From positions 496,001 through 560,000 of the forward strand of contig NZ_JAVDQG010000001.1 of the NCBI RefSeq assembly GCF_031454155.1: 64,000 bases of DNA, read 5' to 3'. Source of the DNA: Desmospora profundinema (lineage in GTDB: Bacteria > Bacillota > Bacilli > Thermoactinomycetales > DSM-45169). Of this stretch, positions 1 to 10,056 are shown piece by piece (the first letter of the stretch is position 1; each line of letters begins with the position of its first letter). The notes under the pieces are model-generated. The model saw nothing but the letters and a program-made list of their open reading frames with translations, was not told the origin of the DNA and did no database searches. The position numbers and the translations under genes were made by a program.

Positions 1-46
1 TTTTCTTTTTCTCTCTATCTTACAACAGCATGGCGCAAACCCCAAG

Positions 47-67
47 AAAAAACCCCCTCATGGGGGG
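47..67 (-). terminator. Rho-independent terminator after trpA
   Basis: On the minus strand a five-pair G/C stem (53-57 with 63-67, loop TCAT plus one G) is followed by six T residues. It lies about 20 bases beyond the trpA stop and closes the trp operon. No hisC, tyrA or aroE follows before the window edge, unlike in B. subtilis. Confidence 0.8.
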
Positions 68-86
68 AGAATGGGCCATGATGCCA

Positions 87-917
87 TCACTTGCCTGAAG
101 TGGCGGGAACATCCCGGCCCGACAGCTCACGGATAAACCGCCGCACTTCATCCAATGCCTGTGGTCGGCTTTCTGATTGTTTCAACCGCTCCCCGAGGGA
201 TTCCACCCTCTTCACCAGCGCGCTTCCTACGACGGCTGCGTCAGCATGTTCCGTCATCCGCTTCACATGGTCGGGATGGGAAATCCCAAAGCCGACCGCC
301 ACGGGAACGGTGCTCTGACGGCGAACTTCGTCCAGGAAGGATTCGATTCCGTCGGCAAATTCCCGCCGCATACCGGTCGTCCCCAGGGAGGAAACGCAGT
401 AGATGAATCCACCCCGGCGTGTAGAGACGATGGCACGGATCCGTTCCCTCGATGTGGGCGCCACCAGCGGAATCAAGTGAAGTCCCGCCTCTTGGGCGAT
501 GCGATCCAGTTCCCCGCTCTCTTCCAGCGGGAGATCCGGGATGATGAAGCCGTCAAAGCCCGCATCGAAAGCCGCCTTCACCAATGACGCCGGCCCCCAC
601 CGCAACACCGGATTGTAATAGGTAAACAGGATCAGCGGCGTTTGCACCCCATCCTGCCGCGCTTCCCGGGCCAACTCCAAGACCCCCGCCAGCGTCATCC
701 CGCCGGCGAGAGCACGGTCGGAAGCAGCCTGGATCACCGGTCCGTCCGCCAACGGATCGGAATAAGGAACCCCCAGCTCAATCGCGGTCACTCCCTCTGC
801 ATCCAACAGACGAATCAAATCCAGAGTGGTTTCTTTGTTCGGATCCCCCGCCGTGATGAAAGGAATCAAACGATGGCCGCGGCTTTCCCGTTGAAACGCA
901 TGATCAATCCGATTCAT
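87..917 (-). CDS. trpA: Tryptophan synthase alpha subunit
   Basis: Cleaves indole-3-glycerol phosphate to indole and glyceraldehyde 3-phosphate; indole is channelled to TrpB in the alpha2-beta2 cytosolic complex. The 276-residue TIM barrel shows the catalytic segment [14 protein letters not shown] with Glu47 and Asp58, and the phosphate loops near VGFGIS and VVGSALV. A longer frame extends upstream, but the ATG at 917 is preceded by a GGAGGGG site and gives the usual family length. The start overlaps the trpB stop by 14 bases, so translation is probably coupled. It is the last gene of the operon before a terminator. Confidence 0.96.
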   Translation of the reverse strand: MNRIDHAFQRESRGHRLIPFITAGDPNKETTLDLIRLLDAEGVTAIELGVPYSDPLADGPVIQAASDRALAGGMTLAGVLELAREARQDGVQTPLILFTYYNPVLRWGPASLVKAAFDAGFDGFIIPDLPLEESGELDRIAQEAGLHLIPLVAPTSRERIRAIVSTRRGGFIYCVSSLGTTGMRREFADGIESFLDEVRRQSTVPVAVGFGISHPDHVKRMTEHADAAVVGSALVKRVESLGERLKQSESRPQALDEVRRFIRELSGRDVPATSGK

Positions 918-2127
918 GGAGCATCCCCTCCAATCCTTGCCGAATCGATTCCACATCTTTATCTCCCCGGCCTGACAGGCAGATGACCACCACATCTGAG
1001 GTCGAGCGGTCGGCAGCCACTTTTAACGCTTCCGCAACGGCATGAGCCGATTCCAACGCCGGCAAAATCCCTTCCGCCCGGGAGAGTGCCCGTACCGCTT
1101 CCAATGCTTCCCGGTCCGTAGCAATGGTGTACCGTACCCGGCCCGCCTCCTTCAGATAAGCGTGCTCCGGTCCCACCCCGGGATAGTCGAGACCCGCGGA
1201 GATGGAGTGAGCAGGCAACACCTGGCCGTCTTCGTCCTGCAACAGATAACTTAAGGAACCGTGAAGAACCCCCGGGCTGCCTTTGGTGAGCGTTGCTGCG
1301 TGACGATCAGTGTCCACTCCCTCGCCGGCTGCTTCTACACCCGTGAGACCAACCGCCTCATCTGCGAGAAAGGCAGTGAACATGCCGATGGCGTTGCTGC
1401 CCCCACCGACGCAAGCCACCACCTCATCGGGAAGGCGTCCTTCCCGTTCCAGCAGCTGAACACGGGCTTCATCACCGATCACCCGTTGGAACATCTTCAC
1501 CATCTCCGGATAGGGGTGGGGCCCCACCACGGAACCGATCAGATAAAAGGTGTCCTCCACATGGGAAACCCAGTGGCGGATCGCCTCGTTGGTGGCGTCT
1601 TTCAACGTGCGGGTGCCGGATGTGACGGGAACCACCTCGGCCCCCAACAGCTCCATCCGAAACACATTGAGCCGTTGGCGCCGCACATCTTCCTCCCCCA
1701 TAAACACGCGACATTCCAATCCGAGCAGGGCAGCCACCGTGGCCGATGCCACGCCGTGCTGACCGGCACCGGTTTCAGCGATCAACTTCTTTTTTCCCAT
1801 CCGCTTGGCCAACAGTCCCTGCCCCAAGGTGTTGTTAATCTTATGGGCCCCGGTGTGATTCAGATCCTCCCGTTTCAGATAGATCCGGGCCCCGCCTGTG
1901 ATCCGGGTCAGATTTTCTGCAAGGGTAAGCGGAGTAGGACGCCCCGAGTACTCCGCGAGCAATCGGCGGAGCTCCTGTTGGAACGATTCATCCGCCAACG
2001 CTTCCCGGTAGCCCGCTTCCAACTCCGACAAAGCATTCATCAGCGTCTCCGGGACGAATCGTCCTCCAAAGTCACCAAACCGTCCCCGTTCATCCGCTTT
2101 TTCTTGTACTGCTGAACGACTGGTCAA
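904..2127 (-). CDS. trpB: Tryptophan synthase beta subunit
   Basis: PLP enzyme that condenses indole with serine to give tryptophan; partner of TrpA. The PLP lysine is Lys96 in HTGAHKINN and the phosphate-binding loop is GGGSNAIG (241-248). At 407 residues it matches the canonical TrpB1 type. The start is a TTG with a GGTGAGG site a few bases upstream, lying 38 bases inside the end of trpF. Both flanking junctions overlap, so the subunits should be made from one message in step. Confidence 0.96.
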   Translation of the reverse strand: MTSRSAVQEKADERGRFGDFGGRFVPETLMNALSELEAGYREALADESFQQELRRLLAEYSGRPTPLTLAENLTRITGGARIYLKREDLNHTGAHKINNTLGQGLLAKRMGKKKLIAETGAGQHGVASATVAALLGLECRVFMGEEDVRRQRLNVFRMELLGAEVVPVTSGTRTLKDATNEAIRHWVSHVEDTFYLIGSVVGPHPYPEMVKMFQRVIGDEARVQLLEREGRLPDEVVACVGGGSNAIGMFTAFLADEAVGLTGVEAAGEGVDTDRHAATLTKGSPGVLHGSLSYLLQDEDGQVLPAHSISAGLDYPGVGPEHAYLKEAGRVRYTIATDREALEAVRALSRAEGILPALESAHAVAEALKVAADRSTSDVVVICLSGRGDKDVESIRQGLEGMLHESD

Positions 2128-2770
2128 CCTGCCTCACCCTCTCCACCAAACGTTTCATCAAAACCGGATCCTTCCGCCCGGCCGTTTCAATTCTGCTGGA
2201 AACATCCACACCGTCCGGATGATAGCTCAGAAGTGCCGTTACATTGTCCGCGCTCACTCCTCCGGCCACCCACAAGGGAACACCTAAGGGCTTCCATCGC
2301 TCCCGGATCGCAGGGATCTGATCCCATGCAAACCGCTTTCCACTCCCTCCGCGGACCCCTCCCACGGAAGAGTCGAGGAGTGCCCCACCGATCCAAGGAG
2401 CGTAGGCTTCCGGAACGGCGTTCCCGTCGACCGATTCTTCCATATGGAACACCTTTACCACCGTGATGTCCAACTGCTCTTTGATACGACGGCAAAAGGA
2501 AGGGGATTCCCCGCCATGCAGCTGGATTTCGTCCAGGGGTACCGTTTCGAGGAGGGATTCCACCTCTTGCACGGAAGGATCCATCATCACCCCGACAGAC
2601 CGAACACCCGCCGGCAGCAGCGACTGTAATTGACGGACCCGTTCCGGCGTAACGGTCCGTTTTCGCCCCGGCACCAGGATAAAACCCGCCGCATCCACAT
2701 CCAATCCATAAAGGGCCGCTACATCCTCTTCCCGTCGCAATCCGCACAGTTTAATCCGGGTCCGCTTCAT
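2090..2770 (-). CDS. trpF: Phosphoribosylanthranilate isomerase
   Basis: Carries out the Amadori rearrangement of N-(5'-phosphoribosyl)anthranilate to CdRP, the third step from chorismate to tryptophan. The opening segment [12 protein letters not shown] carries the family's catalytic Cys (KLCG), and [14 protein letters not shown] with WVAGGVS forms the phosphate-binding end of the barrel. 226 residues is normal for a monofunctional TrpF. The ATG overlaps the trpC stop by four bases (ATGA). Confidence 0.94.
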   Translation of the reverse strand: MKRTRIKLCGLRREEDVAALYGLDVDAAGFILVPGRKRTVTPERVRQLQSLLPAGVRSVGVMMDPSVQEVESLLETVPLDEIQLHGGESPSFCRRIKEQLDITVVKVFHMEESVDGNAVPEAYAPWIGGALLDSSVGGVRGGSGKRFAWDQIPAIRERWKPLGVPLWVAGGVSADNVTALLSYHPDGVDVSSRIETAGRKDPVLMKRLVERVRQVDQSFSSTRKSG

Positions 2771-3540
2771 ATCGTCACCCCGGCCAACAACCCTTCCACT
2801 CCGGCGCGGGGAGACGACTGCCGCATGAGATACTCTCCCACCAATATGCCGTCCACCCCTGCCGACCGAAGACGATCCGCATCCGCCGGGGAAGATACTC
2901 CGCTTTCCCCGATCACCGGGATTCCTGCGGGAATCCGGGGACGCAGCCGCTCCGTTACCGCCAGATCCGTTTCGAAGGTGGATAAGTTCCGGTTGTTAAT
3001 CCCCAGCACATCCGGCTCCGCCGCCAGTGCCCGCTGCAGTTCGTCTTCCCCGTGGACTTCGATCAGCACTTCCAATCCATGATGACGGGCAGCCCGTCGC
3101 AACGAAATTAGCTCTTCCTCCGTCAGCATCGCCGCAATCAACAAAATCGCATCCGCCCCCAGAAAGCGGCTCTCTTCCACCTGCAAAGGGTCCAGGATGA
3201 AATCTTTGCGCAGCACAGGGAGGTTCACTGCTTGTCGCACCCGGGTGAGAGACTCCTTGTTCCCCTTAAAAAACGGTTCATCCGTCAGCACGGACACCGC
3301 CGCGGCTCCTCCCGCTTCATACCCTTGTGCCGTTTTCACCGGATCCACTTCTTCCCGGATCACCCCTTTGGAGGGGGAAGCCGGCTTCACTTCCGCGATC
3401 ACCGCTAATCCCGCTCGATTGACTGCCGCCGCCAGGGAGCGGATTTTACCCGTTGCGGCAGGGAACGGGGCTGTCTCTACCTGTTGGCGTAAGCGCTCCA
3501 CTTCCGCCCGTTTCGCTTCGGCAATCCGATCAAGAAACAT
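2767..3540 (-). CDS. trpC: Indole-3-glycerol phosphate synthase
   Basis: Converts CdRP to indole-3-glycerol phosphate with loss of CO2 and water. The family signature IAEVKPASPSKG (residues 48-59, with the catalytic Lys52) is intact, as are LRKDFI, INNRNL and IGESGV. At 257 residues it is monofunctional and not fused to TrpF. It overlaps trpD by 11 bases and trpF by four, within an unbroken chain of overlapping trp genes. Confidence 0.95.
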   Translation of the reverse strand: MFLDRIAEAKRAEVERLRQQVETAPFPAATGKIRSLAAAVNRAGLAVIAEVKPASPSKGVIREEVDPVKTAQGYEAGGAAAVSVLTDEPFFKGNKESLTRVRQAVNLPVLRKDFILDPLQVEESRFLGADAILLIAAMLTEEELISLRRAARHHGLEVLIEVHGEDELQRALAAEPDVLGINNRNLSTFETDLAVTERLRPRIPAGIPVIGESGVSSPADADRLRSAGVDGILVGEYLMRQSSPRAGVEGLLAGVTI

Positions 3541-4558
3541 GGCTGAACGCCCCCTTCATCTCCGCCAACTTCGCTTCGGCTCCTCCCTGGTCGATCACCG
3601 CCGCGGCCGCTTCCACTCCTTCTTGAAGCGAGGCTGCATGACCTGCCAAGTAGAGAACGGCCCCGGCATTGGCTGTCACCACATCCCGGGGGGCACCCGG
3701 CTCCCCGCGCAACACCCCGCGGATGATGGAAGCATTGACGACGGCGTCTCCACCGGCCAGCGCAGCTAAAGGATGCCGTGTAAGCCCCAATTCTTCCGGT
3801 GTAAGTTGGAAGGTGCGGATCCGGCCCTCCCGGGATTCACTGATGCGGGTTTCCCCCGACACCGAGATCTCGTCGATTCCTTCTAGGCCGGCCACAACCA
3901 AAACCCGCTCCGCGCCTAGCCGTGTTAAGACTTCCGCAACCGGTTCAGTCAATGCCGGATCGTAGACACCCACCAACTGCCGTTTTACCCCCGCCGGATT
4001 GGATAAGGGACCCAACAGGTTGAAGCAGGTTCGAAACCCCAGCTCACGCCGGACCGGCATGACATGTTTCATCGCCTGATGAAACAGCGGGGCGAACAAA
4101 AAGCAAATCCCCTGCTTGTCAAGCGCCTTCACCGCATCCTCCGGCGACAGCTGAGTAGGAACTCCCAGTGCCTCCAACACATCGGCGCTTCCGCTTCGAC
4201 TGGAGACGGCCCGATTCCCGTGCTTGGCTACCGGCACTCCCGCCGCTGCAGCTACAATAGCGGCAGCCGTGGAAATGTTGAAGGTTTTGCCGCCATCCCC
4301 ACCGGTCCCGCAGGTATCCACCGCATGTGACGCGGATTGAGGCAACCGTGCCGCCTTGTCACGCATGGCGGAGGCCAACCCCGTCAATTCATCCACCGTC
4401 TCCCCCTTGACCCGCAAACCGGTCAACGCAGCCGCGATTTGGGAGGGAGGAACCTCCCCTTCCATCATCGCCCCCATTAAAGCTTCCGCCTCGCCCCGTT
4501 CCAGGTTCTCTCCGTCGATAATCTTCGCCAGACTCTGCTTAAACAGGCTCATGCTCAT
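3530..4558 (-). CDS. trpD: Anthranilate phosphoribosyltransferase
   Basis: Transfers phosphoribosyl from PRPP to anthranilate. The PRPP-binding glycine-rich loop GTGGDGGKTFN is at residues 84-94, followed by KHGNRAVSSRSGSADVLEALG typical of the family. Length (342) is standard and there is no fused glutamine amidotransferase domain. The ATG overlaps the trpE stop as ATGA; a second in-frame ATG lies two codons downstream and could also be used. Confidence 0.95.
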   Translation of the reverse strand: MSMSLFKQSLAKIIDGENLERGEAEALMGAMMEGEVPPSQIAAALTGLRVKGETVDELTGLASAMRDKAARLPQSASHAVDTCGTGGDGGKTFNISTAAAIVAAAAGVPVAKHGNRAVSSRSGSADVLEALGVPTQLSPEDAVKALDKQGICFLFAPLFHQAMKHVMPVRRELGFRTCFNLLGPLSNPAGVKRQLVGVYDPALTEPVAEVLTRLGAERVLVVAGLEGIDEISVSGETRISESREGRIRTFQLTPEELGLTRHPLAALAGGDAVVNASIIRGVLRGEPGAPRDVVTANAGAVLYLAGHAASLQEGVEAAAAVIDQGGAEAKLAEMKGAFSHVS

Positions 4559-6075
4559 CTCTCCTTTGCTCCAATTGCTGGGGCGGAAAACAAGCGTTCC
4601 GCCATGGCCAACGCGCGCAGCATCCCCCGCGCCTTGTTTCTCGTCTCTTCATACTCATTCTCCGGCCGAGAATCGGCGACAATCCCGGCACCTGCCTGTA
4701 CATATGCATGGGAACCGCGGAAGTGAATGGTACGGATGGTGATACAGCTGTCCAGGTTGCCGTCAAAACTGAAATACCCGATTGCACCGCCGTAACTGCC
4801 CCGCTCTTCAGGCTCCAGTGCGGCGATGATCTCCATCGCCTTCACTTTGGGAGCGCCGGATAGTGTGCCGGCGGGAAAACAGGCGCGGAACGCATCCAAT
4901 GGCGTGCGGCCATCCGCCAATTCCCCCTTAACATGGGAAACCAGATGCATGACATGGGAGTAGTTTTCTACTTCCATCTGTTCCGTCACACGAACCGTAC
5001 CGTAACGGGAAACCCGTCCGATATCGTTGCGCCCCAGATCCACCAACATCACGTGCTCGGCCCGCTCTTTTTCATCCGCCAACAAATCCAGCGCCAGCGT
5101 TTCATCTTCTGCTGAGGTGCGGCCACGGGGGCGGGTGCCTGCGATGGGACGGGTTTCGACGGTACCGTCGGTCACTTTGATCAACATCTCAGGAGACGTA
5201 CCCACGATCGACTCGTCCCCCAGCGACAGGTAATACATATACGGGGAGGGATTTAACGTGCGAAGCACCCGATAAACCGCAAAGGGCGGGGGAGCATCTA
5301 CCCAGCACCAGCGCTGAGACAGAACCAACTGAAAGATGTCCCCCCTGCGGATGGCCTCCTTAGCCGCCTCCACCGACCGGTAAAAGCGCTCCCGGCTGGT
5401 ATTGGACTCCGCCCGATCAAAATCAACCGCCATCTCCTCCCATGCTCCGAAAATGGACGGCTGCGCCTCGGAAAAGGGAGTTGTCAACTCTTTTTCCCAT
5501 TGGGACAAACGTGCGCACGCGTCCCGGTAAGCTTGATCCAAACAGCCTGGGGCGTCGGGCACATGCAAGTTGATCACCAGTGTCATGGTCCGCTTCAAAT
5601 GATCGAAAATAATCAACTTATCACAAAACATCAGGTGGATATCATCGGAATCCGCCTGCGCCACACGTGGAACCGGCTCCAGATGAGTGACCGATTCGTA
5701 GCCGATCATGCCCACCGCTCCGCCTAAAAACGGCGGATACCCCGGATACCGCGGGGAGCGGTAACGTTTAAGAAGCTCCTCCAACACATCAAAGGGATTG
5801 CCGGTCAACGATTGGGGTTGCCGCCCCCGTTCCGTCACCCGGATTTGATTGTCCCGGGCTTGAAAGATCAAAAACGGATCGGTGCCGATAAAGGAATAGC
5901 GCCCCTGGCGCTCCCCTCCATCGGCACTTTCCAACAAAAAGGATTGGGAGGGTTCACCCAGGCGGCGATACAAACTGACCGGAGTCTCGGTATCCGCCAA
6001 CACAGTCTGACACAACGGAATCACCGTGTATTCACGGGCAAGGGACCGTACACGGTCAAAGGGGGGATCAATCAC
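4555..6075 (-). CDS. trpE: Anthranilate synthase component I
   Basis: Uses chorismate and ammonia, or glutamine with a TrpG/PabA partner, to make anthranilate. The tryptophan feedback motif LLES is at 47-50; the chorismate-binding core shows ETRPIAGTRPRG, AGTLSGAPKVKAMEI and YGGAIGYFSFDG. The start is GTG with AGGAGG seven bases upstream. Expression is controlled by the TRAP-binding leader and attenuator immediately 5'. No trpG lies in the operon; as in B. subtilis, the amidotransferase is probably shared with the folate pathway and encoded elsewhere. Confidence 0.96.
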   Translation of the reverse strand: MIDPPFDRVRSLAREYTVIPLCQTVLADTETPVSLYRRLGEPSQSFLLESADGGERQGRYSFIGTDPFLIFQARDNQIRVTERGRQPQSLTGNPFDVLEELLKRYRSPRYPGYPPFLGGAVGMIGYESVTHLEPVPRVAQADSDDIHLMFCDKLIIFDHLKRTMTLVINLHVPDAPGCLDQAYRDACARLSQWEKELTTPFSEAQPSIFGAWEEMAVDFDRAESNTSRERFYRSVEAAKEAIRRGDIFQLVLSQRWCWVDAPPPFAVYRVLRTLNPSPYMYYLSLGDESIVGTSPEMLIKVTDGTVETRPIAGTRPRGRTSAEDETLALDLLADEKERAEHVMLVDLGRNDIGRVSRYGTVRVTEQMEVENYSHVMHLVSHVKGELADGRTPLDAFRACFPAGTLSGAPKVKAMEIIAALEPEERGSYGGAIGYFSFDGNLDSCITIRTIHFRGSHAYVQAGAGIVADSRPENEYEETRNKARGMLRALAMAERLFSAPAIGAKER

Positions 6076-6147
6076 GACAACGCCTCCTCTCGGCTGATCG
6101 CCGGGAACTTGAGCCGGTCGTGACAGAGGAAATTAGGGAGGAAAACC

Positions 6148-6178
6148 AAAAAGACCCAAAGCACAGAGGGCTTGGGTC
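6148..6178 (-). terminator. trp leader attenuator terminator
   Basis: On the minus strand a nine- to ten-pair stem (6170-6178 with 6153-6161, GACCCAAGC type) is followed by a run of T. It lies between the TRAP-binding triplets and the trpE ribosome site, where TRAP binding would favour this terminator over an antiterminator. Confidence 0.85.
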
Positions 6179-6198
6179 GGATATCCGTACGCCTTTCG

Positions 6199-6253
6199 CT
6201 CCGCTCTCCTCTGCTCGACTCCGCTCATCTCGTCTCCATACTCCACTCATCTA
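6199..6253 (-). promoter_or_regulatory. TRAP (MtrB) binding site: eleven (G/U)AG triplets
   Basis: Read as RNA, the leader carries UAG followed by ten GAG triplets. On the plus strand they are CTC/CTA starting at 6199, 6204, 6209, 6214, 6219, 6224, 6229, 6234, 6241, 6246 and 6251. Spacing is exactly five bases throughout except one seven-base step. TRAP is an 11-mer ring that binds eleven such triplets in B. subtilis, so the count and register match the known mechanism. The cognate mtrB is in this window at 14188-14415. Confidence 0.93.
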
Positions 6254-6261
6254 CACTTATT

Positions 6262-6666
6262 TCATACTTTACCGGAGAAGCCATCGGGTGTCAATGCTTT
6301 TTCTCCCGCCAAATCGGGGCGCAAGGCTCTGGCCCCACCCAGATACACGTGCCGGATCTCCCGGGGAGAGCGGGTGGTATTGGCCAAGATCATCAACCGG
6401 ATACAACGGGGAAGCGCATCGGGGACAGCAATCTCACTGGCGCACATCAACGGAACCCACTCCCACCCCGGCATCGTCCGGATCGCCCTGGCAGGAAAGG
6501 TGGCGTTCAAGTCGGGGGTCATGGTGACAAAAACGCTGGCAATATCGTCCGGCTGGATATCGTTGGCTTCCACCAGCCTTTGCAGCAATTCTCCCGTCGC
6601 CGCCATAATCGCCTTCGATTCGTTGCCGGCAACAGTGGTGGCTCCCCGGATCCCTCTCACCATCAT
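6262..6666 (-). CDS. aroH: Chorismate mutase (AroH type)
   Basis: Rearranges chorismate to prephenate, drawing flux toward tyrosine and phenylalanine. This is the trimeric AroH fold: Arg7, Glu78 and Arg90, the catalytic residues of the B. subtilis enzyme, occur at the same residue numbers here. 134 residues is close to the family length of about 127. Two adjacent ATG codons are present and the start overlaps the aroB stop. Its 3' end contains the trp promoter. Confidence 0.95.
   Translation of the reverse strand: MMVRGIRGATTVAGNESKAIMAATGELLQRLVEANDIQPDDIASVFVTMTPDLNATFPARAIRTMPGWEWVPLMCASEIAVPDALPRCIRLMILANTTRSPREIRHVYLGGARALRPDLAGEKALTPDGFSGKV
6266..6294 (-). promoter_or_regulatory. SigA-type promoter of the trp operon
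   Basis: A perfect TTGACA (-35, 6289-6294) is separated by 17 bases from TAAAGT (-10, 6266-6271). It lies just before and within the 3' end of aroH, so trp can be transcribed apart from the aro genes. The predicted transcript starts near 6259, just before the first TRAP triplet. Confidence 0.8.
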
Positions 6667-7760
6667 CCCATCTCCCCCTCCAGACGAGACAGCACTTGAC
6701 GTACCGCTGCCTCCGGCACCTCTTTCACAATCTCCACAGACCCGATTTTACGGGGCAACACAAACGTAAGCGAACCCTGATCCGACTTTTTATCCCTTCG
6801 CATGGCACGGATGAGCGCGTCCGCCTCCGCCGCCTCCCGCGCCTGAACCGGCAGTTCGAAGGATTGAATCAGGCGACGGGTTCGCCCGGAAACATCATGG
6901 GCCAGCCCGAGGGTTTCCCCTAACATCGCGGCTCCCACCATTCCGATCGCCACCGCTTCCCCATGGATAAACCGGCGGTAACCGGTCACCGCTTCCAACG
7001 CATGACCGATGGTGTGTCCATAATTGAGGATGGCGCGGAGGCCCGATTCTTTCTCATCCTGGGAGACGACTTCCGCTTTGATGCGGCACCCGCGTTCAAT
7101 CGCTTCCGCCAAGAGAGCTGGATCTTTCGCCATCAATCCGTCCCGGTTCTCCTCCAGCCAGGAGACAAAGGAATCATCCCGGATGAGCGCTTCTTTAATC
7201 ACTTCCGCGAAACCTGCGGCCATTTCCCTTGCAGGTAAGCTTTTCAATGTGTCCACGTCAAAAACCACCAGATCCGGTTGATGGAAGGCTCCCACCATGT
7301 TTTTTCCCAATGGATGATTGACGCCCACCTTACCGCCTACACTACTGTCGTGAGCCAACAAAGTGGTGGGCAATTGGACAAATGGGATTCCGCGCATATA
7401 GGTGGCAGCCAAAAATCCGGCCGCATCTCCCACAACCCCGCCGCCCAGCGCCAGGATCCCGCTTTTCCGATCCAACCCCTGCCGAATCGCCTCTCCTGCC
7501 ATCTGTTCCACCATGGAAAGAGATTTTGAGGTTTCTCCCGCCGGAATCACCCAACTTCCAACGGAATAGCCCGCTTTTGTCAGGGAAGCGATAACCCGTT
7601 CCAGATACAAGGGTGCTACATGGGTGTCCGTCACCACCATCAGACGCTTAGGCGGAGTCCACTCCACTTCTTCCAGCAATACCGGCAATCTCTTCAACAG
7701 TCCACTCCCGATTTGAATCGGGTAGCGAGTTGTTGCTGTTTCCACCCACAAGGTCCGCAT
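6663..7760 (-). CDS. aroB: 3-Dehydroquinate synthase
   Basis: NAD- and metal-dependent cyclisation of DAHP to 3-dehydroquinate, second step of the shikimate pathway. The NAD-binding GGGVVGDAAGFLAATYMRG and the metal ligands in INYGHTIGHALE and HGEAVAIGM are visible. The ATG at 7760 was chosen because GAAGGA is nine bases upstream. A TTG at 7766 that overlaps the aroC stop is also possible but would be too close to that site. Confidence 0.95.
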   Translation of the reverse strand: MRTLWVETATTRYPIQIGSGLLKRLPVLLEEVEWTPPKRLMVVTDTHVAPLYLERVIASLTKAGYSVGSWVIPAGETSKSLSMVEQMAGEAIRQGLDRKSGILALGGGVVGDAAGFLAATYMRGIPFVQLPTTLLAHDSSVGGKVGVNHPLGKNMVGAFHQPDLVVFDVDTLKSLPAREMAAGFAEVIKEALIRDDSFVSWLEENRDGLMAKDPALLAEAIERGCRIKAEVVSQDEKESGLRAILNYGHTIGHALEAVTGYRRFIHGEAVAIGMVGAAMLGETLGLAHDVSGRTRRLIQSFELPVQAREAAEADALIRAMRRDKKSDQGSLTFVLPRKIGSVEIVKEVPEAAVRQVLSRLEGEMG

Positions 7761-7762
7761 CG

Positions 7763-8926
7763 TCAAAATTCCTTCGCCTTCTCCCGGCGGTGCCGGACTT
7801 CCCGCAATAGTTCCTCCAAGGTGTCAGAGGAAAATTGCTCCACCATGGCACGGGCCACTTCCCAGGCCACCACACTCTCTGCCACGACCCCGGCCGCAGG
7901 GACCGCACAGTTGTCGGACCGCTCGATACTGGCTTCAAATGGCTCTTTGGTATCAATATCCACGCTTTTGAGCGGTTTGTACAAGGTGGGTATCGGCTTC
8001 ATCACACCGCGGACCACAATCGGTTCGCCGTTGGTCATCCCGCCCTCAAAACCACCCAGGCGATTGGTGGCCCGATGAAACCCTTTTTCTTCCGACCACA
8101 AAATTTCATCATGGACCTGAGAACCAGGCAAACGGGCCGCTTCAAAACCGATTCCGATCTCTGCCCCCTTAAAGGCGTTGATACTAACCACCGCCTGGGC
8201 AAGACGAGCATCCAACTTACGGTCCCAATGGACATGGCTGCCCAATCCCACCGGAACATTCTCCACAATGACTTCCACTACGCCTCCAAGGCTGTCCCCA
8301 TCCTCTTTGGCTTGATCAATCTCCCGGATCATCGCCTTTTCCGCCTCCGGATCGAGACACCGCACAGGGGATTCTTCCGATACCCGAGCAATCTCTTCCA
8401 CCGTCCACTCTCCAGCCGGCTTCGCTTCCACCGAACCAATCCGAACCACATGGCTCGCCACACGAATTCCGCATGCCTCCAGAACCAGCCGGGCTACCGC
8501 ACCGGCGGCGACACGGGCAGCCGTCTCACGGGCACTGGAACGTTCCAACACATCCCGCATATCACGGTGGTCATATTTGATCGCCCCATTTAAGTCGGCG
8601 TGACCCGGCCTGGGCCGTGAAACCCGTCGTTTTTCCGCTTTTTCTTCATCAGGCTGTGGGCTCATCACTTCCACCCACTTGGCCCAATCCTTATTCTCAA
8701 TGGCCAGGGCCACCGGCGCTCCCGTCGTCTTTCCAAAGCGAACACCGGATAAAATCTGCACCTGGTCGGACTCGATCTGCATGCGGCGACCACGTCCATA
8801 CCCTTTTTGACGCCGTGACAATTGTTCATCCAGTTTTCGCTTATCAAAAGGAACCTGACTGGGCAGCCCTTCCACGATCAACGTCAGTTGGGGCCCGTGT
8901 GATTCTCCCGCTGTCAAATAACGCAT
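7763..8926 (-). CDS. aroC: Chorismate synthase
   Basis: Converts EPSP to chorismate with reduced FMN; B. subtilis literature calls this gene aroF. Family motifs are [30 protein letters not shown] and the C-terminal RVPA-region equivalent [11 protein letters not shown]. The start [12 protein letters not shown] aligns with the known N-terminus; an ATG seven codons upstream (8947) would add an unlikely extension. It is the first gene of the aro-trp supraoperon. A weak TAAGAT -10 lies upstream near 8990, but no convincing -35 was found. Confidence 0.95.
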   Translation of the reverse strand: MRYLTAGESHGPQLTLIVEGLPSQVPFDKRKLDEQLSRRQKGYGRGRRMQIESDQVQILSGVRFGKTTGAPVALAIENKDWAKWVEVMSPQPDEEKAEKRRVSRPRPGHADLNGAIKYDHRDMRDVLERSSARETAARVAAGAVARLVLEACGIRVASHVVRIGSVEAKPAGEWTVEEIARVSEESPVRCLDPEAEKAMIREIDQAKEDGDSLGGVVEVIVENVPVGLGSHVHWDRKLDARLAQAVVSINAFKGAEIGIGFEAARLPGSQVHDEILWSEEKGFHRATNRLGGFEGGMTNGEPIVVRGVMKPIPTLYKPLKSVDIDTKEPFEASIERSDNCAVPAAGVVAESVVAWEVARAMVEQFSSDTLEELLREVRHRREKAKEF

Positions 8927-9105
8927 CTTATCTTCCGTCCTCTCCATCCTTCGCCTGTTTTTCGCTTTGCCGCGATAAAAGTTAGGGATATCTTAACACA
9001 GGTGGAGGGCGAGAGAAACGTCTTTTTTCCTTCATTCAGTTTGTTATGCAAACTTATTTGGATTAAATCCGTTACCCAGACATGAATCATTCTCTCACCC
9101 ACCAG

Positions 9106-10023
9106 CTATTTGTTTCCGGCGTGGACCGCCTCCATCTCCTGTTTGGCACGCAGCGTTTCCCGGATTCCTTCATCCAAAGGTGTGACGGGTATACTGCCAA
9201 ACTGTTTTTGGTACTTGGCACTGTCCAGGAGGAAGATCCATCCCATCAGCCGGAGCCCCCATCTGGGAACGGAGCGGCCGGACAGGTCTTTATCCAGGAC
9301 CTTCCCAATTGCCTTCAATATTTCCGTTCCTGCATATTCCCTTCCTCCGATGTTCCATGCCCCACCTCCCGCTTGCCCGGACAACGCCAGTTTGATTAAA
9401 GCCTTGGCGCCGTCCGGCACGTATATATATTCCCGTTTGGTCTCCAGCGGTCCCACCCAGTGGACCTTATTCTTGGTCAACGCGGTGGAAAGGATATAAT
9501 CCAGATAGCTGTTGCAGACATGGGGACCGTAAAAGTCCGGGAAGCGGGCGATCACGCCTTCCACATCGCCGCGGTCGTGGGCTTCTTGCAACATCTGCTC
9601 CATTTTTAAACGAATGTTTCCTTTTTTCGTTTTCGGTCGGGTCGGATGTTCTTCGCTAACCAGGTTGGTGACGGGGTGTCCATAGGCGTATACCGGATGA
9701 ACCAACACAAACCTTCTTCCTTCACCGGACGCCCCTTTTAACAGGGATTGCATCACAGGGATTTGTTTCTCTTCCCACTCCGGATAAGGAAATCCAATGG
9801 AGTGAAACACCAGCGAAGACCCTTCGCAAGCGCGGCGGGCAAACGAGGAGTCCGCTGCGTCTCCCATACGGACATCCACCTCTACATCGTGTAACCGCTT
9901 TCTTATTTTCTCCTTTCCTCTGGCAACCACACGTACTCGATACCCTTCTTTAATCAACTCCCGTACCACATACTGCCCCATTCCCCCGGATCCGCCGAAA
10001 ACCGTCGCCAGCTGTTGACTCAT
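9106..10023 (-). CDS. NAD(P)-binding oxidoreductase / epimerase-like protein
   Basis: A 305-residue extended-SDR type protein: the N-terminal TVFGGSGGMGQYVV is a Rossmann dinucleotide loop, followed by VRVVARG, and YAYGHP with a later KMEQML lies where the YxxxK region usually sits. It resembles NAD-dependent epimerase/NmrA-like enzymes; substrate unknown. The ATG at 10023 has GGAGG nine bases upstream, while the open frame extends further 5' through the promoter region. A 23-bp palindrome next to a TATAAT box just upstream suggests repression by a dimeric regulator not encoded nearby. Confidence 0.8.
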   Translation of the reverse strand: MSQQLATVFGGSGGMGQYVVRELIKEGYRVRVVARGKEKIRKRLHDVEVDVRMGDAADSSFARRACEGSSLVFHSIGFPYPEWEEKQIPVMQSLLKGASGEGRRFVLVHPVYAYGHPVTNLVSEEHPTRPKTKKGNIRLKMEQMLQEAHDRGDVEGVIARFPDFYGPHVCNSYLDYILSTALTKNKVHWVGPLETKREYIYVPDGAKALIKLALSGQAGGGAWNIGGREYAGTEILKAIGKVLDKDLSGRSVPRWGLRLMGWIFLLDSAKYQKQFGSIPVTPLDEGIRETLRAKQEMEAVHAGNK

Positions 10024-10056
10024 CCACACTTTCCTCCCTGTCTGTTCTTCTCGCAT

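Noticed and set aside
1261-2115. Long plus-strand open frame opposite trpB
   Set aside because: Shadow of trpB in GC-rich DNA; no ribosome site and no family sequence.
7835-8593. Plus-strand open frame opposite aroC
   Set aside because: Shadow of chorismate synthase, no start signal.
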